Made by a program: the position numbers and the translations under genes. 64,000 nt of DNA, taken from Ruegeria aquimaris. GTDB taxonomy: Bacteria > Pseudomonadota > Alphaproteobacteria > Rhodobacterales > Rhodobacteraceae. The stretch covers positions 124,001 to 188,000 of the forward strand of contig NZ_JAOWLB010000001.1 of NCBI RefSeq assembly GCF_025751555.1, in the 5' to 3' direction. Below, piece after piece: positions 25,983-34,081 of the stretch; position 1 is the stretch's first letter; the number at the start of each line of letters is the position of its first letter. Below the pieces are notes generated by a model, which was not told where the DNA came from, did no database searches, and worked only from the letters and a program-made list of their open reading frames with translations.

Positions 25983-27016
25983 CGGGAAAACCGATGCATG
26001 CGGTGCTGATAGGTCTGGGAATGGTTGCCGACTTGCACGCCACTGCGATTGCGGCCACCGATGGAGAGGTACGCCTTGCCGCGGTCTATGGCCGCAATCC
26101 CGAGCGGGCCCGTGCCTTTGCCAACCGGCACGGTGGACCACGGGTTATGACATCTCTGGACGAGATCGTCGCTGATAGGACACTTGATTTCGCAATCCTG
26201 GCCACCCCGCCGGATGCGCGCGCGCCATACATCACGACCTTTGCGCGCCGTGGCCTGCCTGTCCTGACCGAGAAACCGCTGGCCCGGACAGTCGGCGAGG
26301 CACGCGCGCTTGTCGAAACCTGCGAGGCGGCGGGCCTGCCCCTGGGGGCTCTGCTGCAACACCGAATGCGCCCCGCTGCGCTGGCATTGCAAGACCGCCT
26401 TGCGCAAGGCGAGCTGGGCGAGATCGCCACCGTCGAACTGCGTGTGCCCTGGTGGCGTGACCAGAGCTATTATGACACGCCCGGGCGCGGCACCCGCGCC
26501 CGCGATGGCGGCGGTGTGCTGATCACCCAGGCAATTCACAGCCTCGACTTGATGCTACAGTTCTGCGGCCCGGTGGCCGATGTGCAGGCCGTCACTGCCA
26601 CCTCGCCCCTGCATCGGATGGAGGCCGAGGATTTCACCGCCGCCGCCCTGCGCTTTCGCTCGGGCGCGGTGGGATCGGTCATGGCCTCGGTCACCCACTA
26701 CCCCGGCGGCGCCGAGGAAATCATCCTGAACGGCTCCGCTGGGTCGGCGTATCTGGCGGCAAACCGGCTGTTAATCCATCGGCACGGGTACCCGGCAGAA
26801 GAGATCGGCGCATTATCCGGCACCGGCGGCGGCGCCGATCCGATGGCCTTCTCGCACGACTGGCACCGAGCGGTGATCGCCGATTTCGCCGAGGCACTGC
26901 GCAATGGCAGGCAACCCGCAATCACCGGGCGCTCGGCCCTGCCGGTGCAAGCACTGATCGCGGCAATCGAACGCTCGGCAAGAACCGGGCAACGGCAGGA
27001 GGTGGTTGATGGCTGA
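25979..27016 (+). CDS. Gfo/Idh/MocA family oxidoreductase 2
   Basis: 345 residues beginning at the ATG overlapping the kdgK stop. The cofactor motif is LIGLGMVADLHA, the EKP motif is VLTEKPLARTV, and the substrate domain has VPWWRDQSYYD, GTRARDGGGVLITQAIHSLDL and AEDFTAAALRF. The GG-VL-TQA-H-D pattern is the family active site with a catalytic His. An NAD(P)-dependent dehydrogenase of a sugar or sugar acid is expected. Eight bases overlap the next gene, a third member of the family, but the two are only distantly alike. Confidence 0.9.
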   Translation: MTGKPMHAVLIGLGMVADLHATAIAATDGEVRLAAVYGRNPERARAFANRHGGPRVMTSLDEIVADRTLDFAILATPPDARAPYITTFARRGLPVLTEKPLARTVGEARALVETCEAAGLPLGALLQHRMRPAALALQDRLAQGELGEIATVELRVPWWRDQSYYDTPGRGTRARDGGGVLITQAIHSLDLMLQFCGPVADVQAVTATSPLHRMEAEDFTAAALRFRSGAVGSVMASVTHYPGGAEEIILNGSAGSAYLAANRLLIHRHGYPAEEIGALSGTGGGADPMAFSHDWHRAVIADFAEALRNGRQPAITGRSALPVQALIAAIERSARTGQRQEVVDG

Positions 27017-28007
27017 ACCGATCCGGATGGGCGTCGTGGGCATCGACCACCGCCATATCTATACGATGACCGAACACATGCTGGCGGCGGGCTGCGTGCT
27101 GACGGGTTGGCAGACCGATGGCGCGCCGAACACTCTGGATGGGTTCTTGGCGCGCTTTCCCGACGCGCCGCGACGGGACCGAGCCGAGGATGTGATCGAC
27201 GACCCCGAAATCGACCTGATCCTGACCGCCGCCGTGCCTTCGGACCGCGCGGGTATTTCCGTTCGGGCGATGCGGGCAGGCAAAGACGTGCTCAGCGACA
27301 AGCCCGGCGCGCTGCATGCGCTCGACGTGGCCGAACTGCGCCGAACGGTTGACGAGACCGGGCGCATCTGGGCGGTGGATTTCTCGGAACGGTTCGAAGT
27401 GCCTGCGATGACCCGCGCGCTGGAGTTGATCGCGGAGGGTGCGATTGGTGGGGTGATCGGCACTGTCGGCCTTGGCCCGCATCGCCTGAACGCTGCCACC
27501 CGGCCCGACTGGTTCTGGGACCGTGACCGCAACGGCGGCATTCTGGCCGATATCGGGTCACACCAGATCGACCAGTTTCTGGCCCTGACTAGACAGGAGA
27601 CAGCAGATGTGGTCATGGCCCATGCCGCCTGTCTTCGCGAACCGGGGTTTCAGGACTTTGGCGAAATCGTTCTCCAGGCCGGGCGCGCACGCGGTTATAT
27701 CCGGGTCGACTGGTACACGCCCGATGCGCTACCCAACTGGGGTGACGGGCGGCTTTTTGTGACCGGGACCACCGGCACCATCGAGTTGCGCAAATATGTC
27801 GATCCGGGCGGCACGCCAGGGACCGACCACCTGATCCTGGTCAACGGCGAGGTCTGCGACAAGCAGCAAGCCTCCGACGCTGGTCTGACCTTCTTTGCCG
27901 CACTCGCGCATGACATCCGTCACCGGACGGAAACCGCCATGCCACAGGAACGCGTGTTTACCGTCTGCGATCTGGCCATTCAGGCACAGGGGATGGCCGA
28001 ATGCTGA
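27009..28007 (+). CDS. Gfo/Idh/MocA family oxidoreductase 3
   Basis: 332 residues from the ATG at 27009; the TTG codon just before it is less likely. The N-terminal VVGIDHRHIYTM replaces the classic GxGxxG, and the usual EKP is DKP (VLSDKPGALHA), so this is a divergent member. The substrate-domain pattern WFWDRDRNGGILADIGSHQID is intact with its catalytic His. These changes are shared by an uncharacterised Gfo/Idh group, so cofactor and substrate remain open. It overlaps the preceding gene by 8 bases and the LysE-like gene by 7. Confidence 0.86.
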   Translation: MAEPIRMGVVGIDHRHIYTMTEHMLAAGCVLTGWQTDGAPNTLDGFLARFPDAPRRDRAEDVIDDPEIDLILTAAVPSDRAGISVRAMRAGKDVLSDKPGALHALDVAELRRTVDETGRIWAVDFSERFEVPAMTRALELIAEGAIGGVIGTVGLGPHRLNAATRPDWFWDRDRNGGILADIGSHQIDQFLALTRQETADVVMAHAACLREPGFQDFGEIVLQAGRARGYIRVDWYTPDALPNWGDGRLFVTGTTGTIELRKYVDPGGTPGTDHLILVNGEVCDKQQASDAGLTFFAALAHDIRHRTETAMPQERVFTVCDLAIQAQGMAEC

Positions 28008-28606
28008 TCTTCGCCGCCGCTGTCTTTTTCCTGATCATCACACCCGGACCCGGCGTGCTCTCGACCGCCGGTGTCGGTTCGGCCTTCGGCGCGCGGCCCG
28101 GCACGCGCTATGTGCTGGGACTTTTCATCGGCACCAACATGGTGGCGCTGGCGGTGGTCTCGGGCCTCGCCGCCATACTGCTGGCCGATCCACGCATCCG
28201 CACCCTGCTGTTTGTGGCCTCGACCGCGTATCTCTTGTACCTCGCCCTTCGGATCGCCACAGCGGGAAGCCGGATCGCCTTTATCGAGGCCGCCCGCCCG
28301 CCCGGCGTTCTGGACGGGATCGCACTGCAAATGATCAACCCCAAGGCCTATGCGGTGAACACAACCCTGTTCTCCGGCTTTGCCTTTGGCGGGAACAGCC
28401 TGTTGGCGGAAACCCTCCTCAAGTTCCTGATCGTCAACGCGATCTGGATTCCCATCCACTTCCTGTGGCTTTGGCTGGGCATCACCTTGCGCCGGCTCGA
28501 CCTCGGCCATCGCGCCCACCGGGCCATCAACATCGGCATGAGCGCTTCGATGCTGATCGTTGTGGCATTGGCGCTCACTTATCAGTTCACCGGTATACGG
28601 CCATGA
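28001..28606 (+). CDS. LysE/RhtB-family translocator
   Basis: 201 residues with about six hydrophobic segments and the family N-terminal LIITPGPGVLSTAGVGSAFG motif. LysE/RhtB proteins export amino acids or related small molecules. It is the second exporter-like gene of this catabolic operon, after the EamA protein at 24190. Both ends overlap neighbours (7 bases with the Gfo/Idh gene, ATGA with the cycloisomerase gene), so it is an integral operon member, not an insertion. Substrate unknown; QMINPKAY is the usual second-half signature. Confidence 0.9.
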   Translation: MLIFAAAVFFLIITPGPGVLSTAGVGSAFGARPGTRYVLGLFIGTNMVALAVVSGLAAILLADPRIRTLLFVASTAYLLYLALRIATAGSRIAFIEAARPPGVLDGIALQMINPKAYAVNTTLFSGFAFGGNSLLAETLLKFLIVNAIWIPIHFLWLWLGITLRRLDLGHRAHRAINIGMSASMLIVVALALTYQFTGIRP

Positions 28607-29730
28607 AGATCAGCGCAATCACCACCCACCTGCTCGACCACAAGCTGGAGCAGCGTTTCGAAAGCGCCTCGTCGGGCTTCGACCGGCGCTCCCATCTGCT
28701 GGTCGAAGTAACCACCGACGCCGGGCTGACTGGCTGGGGCGAATGCCTTGGCCCGGCCCGGCTGAACGCCGCTTTGGTCCAGGGTATGGCGCCGCTGCTG
28801 ATCGGGCAAAACCCGCTGGAGACCGAGAGACGCTGGATCGAGGTCTATCACGCTTTGCGCGATCAGGGTCAGCGTGGCCTGACGATCACTGCGCTGTCTG
28901 GCATCGATATCGCGCTGTGGGATATCAAGGGCAAGGCCTGGAACGCGCCCATCTCGACCCTGTTGGGCGGGCGGTTCCGCGAACAGGTGACCGCCTATGC
29001 CACTGGCGGTTTCCGCAAGCCTGGCCGCGACCGTGTGACAGATATCGCGGCCGAGGTAGCGCGCTACAAGGCGGACGGGTTCAAAGCCGCAAAGATCAAG
29101 ATCGGTTTCGACGTGGACGAGGATCTCGAGGTCATCGCCGCCTGCCGGGACGCCATAGGCCCTGAGATGCGCCTGATGATCGACGCCAATCACGGCTATG
29201 ACATGATCGAGGCGATCCGGCTGGGCCGTCTGGCCGAACCCTATGACATCGACTGGTTCGAAGAACCCGTCCTGCCCGAACAACTCGACGCCTATGCTGA
29301 TGTCCGCAACGGCCAGCCGATCCCGGTCGCGGGCGGCGAAACATGGCATGGGCGCTGGGGCATGAAGGATCCCGTCGAACGCCGCTGCGTCGATATCCTG
29401 CAACCCGACATCTGCGGCACCGGCGGCTTTACCGAAGGTCGCCGCATCGCCGACATGTGCGCCCTGCACGGGATACGCCTTGTGCCGCATGTCTGGGGCA
29501 CCGGCGTACAACTGGCCGCCTCGCTGCACTATATCGCTGCCTTGCCGCCAAACCCGCCCCGCCCTGAACCGCGCGCGCCCATGCTGGAATTCGACCGCAC
29601 CGAGATGCCGTTCCGTCAGGCGATCCTGACCCGCCCGCTGGAAGCAGTGCAGGGTGTGCTGACGGTGCCCGACGGCCCCGGCCTGGGGATAGAGGTCGAC
29701 CGCGACGCCCTGATGGCTTTCCGCGCTTGA
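28603..29730 (+). CDS. gci: D-galactarolactone cycloisomerase-like (enolase superfamily)
   Basis: 375 residues from the ATG overlapping the LysE-like stop. The sequence closely follows the remembered Agrobacterium Gci: HLLDHKLEQRFESAS, GWGECLGPARLNAA, LRDQGQRGLTITALSGIDIA, the KIKIGF catalytic pair, LMIDANHGY, DWFEEPVLPEQLDAYA, GGETWHGR, PHVWGTGVQLAA and the PDGPGLGIEVDRDAL ending. Gci opens galactaro-1,4-lactone to 5-keto-4-deoxy-D-glucarate, the step after uronate dehydrogenase (2765). It is the last gene of the TRAP operon. Other mandelate-racemase-group dehydratase activities cannot be fully excluded without assay. Confidence 0.83.
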   Translation: MKISAITTHLLDHKLEQRFESASSGFDRRSHLLVEVTTDAGLTGWGECLGPARLNAALVQGMAPLLIGQNPLETERRWIEVYHALRDQGQRGLTITALSGIDIALWDIKGKAWNAPISTLLGGRFREQVTAYATGGFRKPGRDRVTDIAAEVARYKADGFKAAKIKIGFDVDEDLEVIAACRDAIGPEMRLMIDANHGYDMIEAIRLGRLAEPYDIDWFEEPVLPEQLDAYADVRNGQPIPVAGGETWHGRWGMKDPVERRCVDILQPDICGTGGFTEGRRIADMCALHGIRLVPHVWGTGVQLAASLHYIAALPPNPPRPEPRAPMLEFDRTEMPFRQAILTRPLEAVQGVLTVPDGPGLGIEVDRDALMAFRA

Positions 29731-29835
29731 ATCCGCCACTCTGACGCTGTCCGGAACTATTGGCCTTCGATGTCATAGGGTCCTCACCTGTCCTTTCTTG
29801 AACCACGTGCCCCTTCATCAACCGGCGTTCTCTGA

Positions 29836-29862
29836 TATACTGCATCCTGAAGTGTTCAGGAT
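29836..29862 (+). promoter_or_regulatory. -10-like TATACT followed by 19-bp perfect palindrome, upstream of outer-membrane protein gene
   Basis: TATACT is at 29836-29841; a weak TTCATC lies 16 bases upstream. Immediately after it, ATCCTGAA and TTCAGGAT pair perfectly around GTG (29844-29862). The palindrome covers the expected transcription start and ends 31 bases before the ATG at 29894. This is a typical repressor-operator position. No regulator gene is adjacent. The stem could also form in RNA, but no T-run follows. Confidence 0.5.
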
Positions 29863-29893
29863 ATGGCTTCTGGGCAACCGATAGGCAACCGGC

Positions 29894-31051
29894 ATGACAG
29901 TATTGAGGGTTCTTTCGGCAAGGGTTGCGACTACGCTCTTCTTCCTCTGGACGGCAGCCACGTCATCCGTGGCCCAGGCCAACACGATCAGCGGCCTGGA
30001 AAGAGGCACGGTCTCGGATGTCGTGAGCACCGAGACCGGCGTCAAGGCAGGGTCTTTTATCGTTGCCCCCATCCCATTCTCCAACCCGGTCCTCGAAAGC
30101 GGCCTGACACTTGGGGCGGGGTATCTCTTTACGTTGCCCGGATCGCGCCCGTCGGGCTTCGGGGCGGCAAAGATGAAGACCAGCAATGGCAGCGAGGGCT
30201 ACGGGTTTGGCGGAGTCGTCAATTTCGCCGACGGCCGCTGGACTCTCGGCCTTCTTTATGGCGATGCGGATTTGAATTACGATCTTCCGGCCACTCTACC
30301 GGTCGTCGGAGCCTTTCGGCTGCCGCTGGCGCAAACGGCCAAGATCGCAGTTATGGAAGTCGGCTACAATTTCTCGCCCGAGTTCTCGGTGACAGGATCG
30401 TTCACCCATCTCGATTCGGATATCACGTTCAATTCGACCACGATACCGCCGGCGCTCTTGCCGGATCTTGGCGTCGCGGTCGGGATAATCGGCCTTAAAT
30501 TCAAGTGGGATGATCGCGACGACACGTTCTACCCGACAAGAGGGGGCGTGGCGAGCCTGTCGTTGAGCCACGCGCGCGACGTAGATAGCCTGTTCGGAGG
30601 CCAATTGACGACCTCGAACCGGCTCTACTCCAAAACCGTTCTGTCGGCGTCACACTACTGGCAGCTTGGCAACGATGCGGTGATCGCGGCGCGCAGCGTG
30701 GTCTGCGGCGCATCCAAATCCGCGCCCTTCTTCGATTCCTGCGGCGTCGGGATGGTGGATGGTATGCGCGGTTTCCCAGCGACTGACAACATCCGCGATT
30801 ACTCGGCCTCGATCCAGGCCGAGTACCGTGCCCGTTTCGGGCAGAGCCGGTTTGGCTATGTTCTCTTTGGCGGCTACGGAATTGGCGGCAGCGATCTGGG
30901 TAGCATGTCGGACAATGCAGGTGGGGCCGCCGTCGGTGCCGGATTGCGGTTCAGGCTCTCCAAAAAATTCGGTCTGGACTATGCCCTCGACGCCGCCATG
31001 AACAACGCCGGAGATCATTTTCTATACGTCTCTCTCGGGCAGCGGTTCTGA
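29894..31051 (+). CDS. Omp85/BamA-TamA C-terminal-like outer-membrane beta-barrel protein
   Basis: 385 residues with a signal peptide (1-29, ending AQA) and a C-terminal Phe (SLGQRF), as in outer-membrane barrels. The body alternates short beta strands, and KFKWDDRDDTFYPTRGG plus DGMRGFPATDNIRDYS match the Bac_surface_Ag (Omp85 barrel) signature. No POTRA domains are present, so this is not BamA or TamA itself but a stand-alone barrel of unknown role. It is a single gene between the sugar-acid operon and a convergent acyl-CoA dehydrogenase. Confidence 0.8.
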   Translation: MTVLRVLSARVATTLFFLWTAATSSVAQANTISGLERGTVSDVVSTETGVKAGSFIVAPIPFSNPVLESGLTLGAGYLFTLPGSRPSGFGAAKMKTSNGSEGYGFGGVVNFADGRWTLGLLYGDADLNYDLPATLPVVGAFRLPLAQTAKIAVMEVGYNFSPEFSVTGSFTHLDSDITFNSTTIPPALLPDLGVAVGIIGLKFKWDDRDDTFYPTRGGVASLSLSHARDVDSLFGGQLTTSNRLYSKTVLSASHYWQLGNDAVIAARSVVCGASKSAPFFDSCGVGMVDGMRGFPATDNIRDYSASIQAEYRARFGQSRFGYVLFGGYGIGGSDLGSMSDNAGGAAVGAGLRFRLSKKFGLDYALDAAMNNAGDHFLYVSLGQRF

Positions 31052-31070
31052 CCATCTGGCCGAGCGAACC

Positions 31071-32216
31071 TCAAAGCCGCTTGGCGACCTCTTCCAGCAT
31101 CACCTCGGTCGCTCCGCCACCGATGGACTGAACCCGCGCATCGCGCGCCATTCGTTCGATCGTGCTTTCGCGCATGTATCCCATGCCGCCGTGGAACTGG
31201 ACGCAATCGTACATCACCTCATTGACCAGTTCACCGCACAGCGCCTTGAGCATCGACACCTCGCGCACCACTTCCTCGCCCGCCGCGTCGCGGGCGGCGG
31301 TGGCATAGACGAACTGGCGCGCGGCAGCGACCCGTGCAGACAACATCGACAACCGCTGACGGATCGCCTGTTTCGACCAGAGCGGTGCGCCGAATGCCTG
31401 ACGCGTCTTAACATAGTCGAGCGTCAGATCCAGCGCCGCCTGCGCCTCGCCCATCGCCATCGCACCGAGCACGATCCGTTCGTTCTGAAAATTCTTCATG
31501 ATCGAATAGAAGCCGCGCCCTTCTTGGCCCAGAACATTGACGGCGGGCACCCGGCATTCGGAAAATGACAGTTCGGCCGTGTCAGATGACCGCCAGCCGT
31601 GCTTGTCCAGCGCTCGCGAAACAGTGAAGCCTGGCGCGCCCTTCTCAACCAGAAACATCGTGACCGACTGGCTGGCCGCTCCGCCAGAGTCGGTCTTGGC
31701 CGCCACACAGTAAAGGTCGGCATGCACCCCGTTGGTGATGAACATCTTGGAGCCGTTGAGAACATAGGAGTCCCCTTCCCGCCGCGCGCTGGTGCGGATG
31801 CCTTTCACGTCCGACCCGGCGTCGGGCTCGGTCACGGCGACGGCGACGATCTTGCGTCCGGCGATGATGTCCGGCATCCACGCGGCCCGCTGCTCTGGAG
31901 TGCCGGCATTGTACAGATGGACCGAGGCCATGTCGGTATGCACCAGCACCGTGATGGCAAAACCCGAATAGGTCGACCGCCCCAGTTCCTCGGCCAGAAC
32001 GGCCGTGGCCCGGGTGTCCATCGCGCTGCCCCCATACTCCTCGGGATAGCGGATACCGAGAAAGCCCAGATCGCCCATTTCGCGCAGGATCTTGCGGGGA
32101 ACAGCCCCCTCCTCTTCCCACCGGTCCGCTTCGGGATGCACCCGCTCGGCGACAAATCGGCGGATCTGGTCACGCAGCAACTCGTGCTCGGGTTCCAGAA
32201 ACAGGTGTCGGGTCAT
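31071..32216 (-). CDS. Acyl-CoA dehydrogenase
   Basis: 381 residues from the ATG at 32216, which has a GGAGGAG site; the longer open frame upstream to 32330 has no support. Typical ACAD features are AVAVTEPDAGSDVKGIRT, YVLNGSKMFITNG, TAELSFSECRVP, the FAD-binding RQAFGAPLWSKQAIRQRL, and QFHGGMGYMRESTIERMARDARV near the end. It introduces a double bond into an acyl-CoA with FAD and electron-transferring flavoprotein. No beta-oxidation or amino-acid breakdown genes are adjacent, so chain length cannot be inferred. It converges on the outer-membrane protein gene with a 19-base gap. Confidence 0.93.
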   Translation of the reverse strand: MTRHLFLEPEHELLRDQIRRFVAERVHPEADRWEEEGAVPRKILREMGDLGFLGIRYPEEYGGSAMDTRATAVLAEELGRSTYSGFAITVLVHTDMASVHLYNAGTPEQRAAWMPDIIAGRKIVAVAVTEPDAGSDVKGIRTSARREGDSYVLNGSKMFITNGVHADLYCVAAKTDSGGAASQSVTMFLVEKGAPGFTVSRALDKHGWRSSDTAELSFSECRVPAVNVLGQEGRGFYSIMKNFQNERIVLGAMAMGEAQAALDLTLDYVKTRQAFGAPLWSKQAIRQRLSMLSARVAAARQFVYATAARDAAGEEVVREVSMLKALCGELVNEVMYDCVQFHGGMGYMRESTIERMARDARVQSIGGGATEVMLEEVAKRL

Positions 32217-32362
32217 GGGCTCTCCTCCTCGCGGGTCATGGCAGCCAACAGCGTATGTGTCTTGGCGGTCGCCGGGTGCGCTGGCCAGTTCTCGGTCACA
32301 CGGTGCACTCACAGTCTGCCTCAGTTTCATTGCTTCCGGCAGCGCGGCCGGTTCGCCCCGCT

Positions 32363-32722
32363 TCAGGTGGGCACTCTTGGGGTGCAGCCCTCGACAACAA
32401 GGCCCGGCACCAACGCACGGACCTCGGTGGCGGCTTCATCACCCCGAGCCGGGCGGTCGAGCAAGGCGCGTTCGAATGGCAGAACGGCCACCGGGAATCG
32501 GTGTTCAGGCGCCATCGTCATTCCGCTCTCATCCGCCGTCACGCCGTTATCATGCCATATCCCATTCGCCTCGAAAACCAGCCGACCGCTCTCGGGGGTG
32601 ACTTGATCGAAGCCAAATGTCTGGCCTTCCGGCAAGGTGACAGCAAACCGGTACCGGATTGCTTTACCTCGACCGCGGATCGTTCGATGTAACAGACCGT
32701 CCAGCCCCCGGGCGGCAACCAT
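32363..32722 (-). CDS. Hypothetical protein, possible gene remnant
   Basis: 119 codons from the ATG at 32722 (a GTG just before it also fits). Codon use and composition look coding: few rare codons, mixed hydrophobic and acidic residues such as YRFAVTLPEGQTFGFDQV and RLVFEANGIWHDNGV. The frame stays open 114 bases upstream of the ATG with no other start, so this may be the 3' part of a damaged gene. No signal peptide, membrane segment or known motif is seen. It is the only candidate in the 659-base gap 32217-32875; the remainder of the gap shows nothing recognisable. Confidence 0.4.
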   Translation of the reverse strand: MVAARGLDGLLHRTIRGRGKAIRYRFAVTLPEGQTFGFDQVTPESGRLVFEANGIWHDNGVTADESGMTMAPEHRFPVAVLPFERALLDRPARGDEAATEVRALVPGLVVEGCTPRVPT

Positions 32723-32875
32723 CACGCCCCGAGCCCCTGGAACGGCGTTGCCCGAGCAGGATGGTCGGGGAGGACCCGCGCCAAAGTCACCACCATCCTC
32801 GATCGAAGAAACATCGTTGAAACAACCATGTTCCCCGCCCTAGGTTGTTGAACAGCCTGTCCCGGGGAAAAACGG

Positions 32876-34081
32876 ATGCCTATACGGAACACACTCATCG
32901 TTGGAGATTTTGCCGAGGTCAACGGCGGTCAGGCCAAGGTCGCCATAGACAGCGCCCGCCTGTTGGCCGATGCCGGTATTCAGGTCAGCTTTTTTGCCGC
33001 TTCCGGGCCTGTCAGTACGCTTTTGGAGCATCCCAACATCCGGACCATCTGCCTTGATCAGAAAACGCTGGCCGACAATCCCAGCAGACTCAATGCGATG
33101 ACCACCGGTTTGTGGAACTTCGATGCGCTCAACGCACTGCGAGAAGAAATGCGCAGACATGACCCGGCGACGACAGTTCTACATTGTCATGGCTGGGCCA
33201 AAGCGCTGTCCCCGTCTGTCGGCCGGGCTTTGACCGACGGACGGCTGCCCGTGCTCTATACGATGCACGAGTACTTTCTGGCCTGCCCGAACGGCGGATT
33301 TTACGATTACCGCGCCAACGAAATCTGCACGCGAAAGCCGCTTTCTGCCACCTGCCTGACGACAAACTGCGACGCTCGCCACGTCAACCACAAGGTCTGG
33401 CGTGTCGCCCGTTCTGCAATAGCTAGGGGGCCCGGGCGCATTCCGCGCCACTTGCGCGATATCGCTTATATTTCTGAAACCCAGTTGAGAGCGATGCGGC
33501 CCTACCTTGCCGACGACGTGAATTTGCACGCGCTTCCCAATCCAGTGGCAACAGGCGGCGCCAAGATTGCCTCGACCCGCAACGACACATTCGTCTTTGT
33601 CGGACGGCTGTCCCCTGAGAAAGGCGGATTGTTGTTTGCCAAGGCAGCAAAGATGGCAGGTTTCCCCGCGCTCTTTGTCGGCGACGGGCCAGAAGCGCAA
33701 AGCATCAGAGAAGCATACCCCGAGGCGGAGATCACTGGATGGGTCACCCCCGAAGAGGTACAGAAGTGCCTGGAAAAAGCGCGTGCGCTGGTGTTTCCCA
33801 GCCAATGGTACGAATGTCAGCCGCTTGTGCCGATCGAGGCGCTGCTCCGCGGTGTTCCGGTGGTGTGTGGCAGGTGGACCGCCGCTTCGGAAGTGGTCAA
33901 ACACGGTGTGAACGGAGTTCTGCACGATACCAGAGACGTTGAAACACTGGCCGATAGCCTCAGAAAGGTTCTCTCTATCGGAGATTTTGATACCTCCGAT
34001 CTGGAGCGCCAGGTATCCCCGGAAAATCACTTGTCCCGGTTACTCTCGATATACGAGGAAATGTTACAACGGCGGCGTTGA
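32876..34081 (+). CDS. Glycosyltransferase family 4-type (group 1)
   Basis: 401 residues. N-terminal GDFAEVNGGQAKVAID is the GT4 acceptor-domain loop, TMHEYFLACPNGGFYDY is typical of GT4 enzymes of polysaccharide loci, and the C-terminal domain has FVGRLSPEKGG (nucleotide-sugar binding) and a late EALLRGVPVVCG. A cysteine-containing segment (CTRKPLSATCLTTNCDARH) precedes it, as in several EPS glycosyltransferases. It would add a sugar from a nucleotide donor to a lipid-linked repeat unit. It converges on a sulfotransferase gene whose stop abuts its own stop. Confidence 0.88.
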   Translation: MPIRNTLIVGDFAEVNGGQAKVAIDSARLLADAGIQVSFFAASGPVSTLLEHPNIRTICLDQKTLADNPSRLNAMTTGLWNFDALNALREEMRRHDPATTVLHCHGWAKALSPSVGRALTDGRLPVLYTMHEYFLACPNGGFYDYRANEICTRKPLSATCLTTNCDARHVNHKVWRVARSAIARGPGRIPRHLRDIAYISETQLRAMRPYLADDVNLHALPNPVATGGAKIASTRNDTFVFVGRLSPEKGGLLFAKAAKMAGFPALFVGDGPEAQSIREAYPEAEITGWVTPEEVQKCLEKARALVFPSQWYECQPLVPIEALLRGVPVVCGRWTAASEVVKHGVNGVLHDTRDVETLADSLRKVLSIGDFDTSDLERQVSPENHLSRLLSIYEEMLQRRR

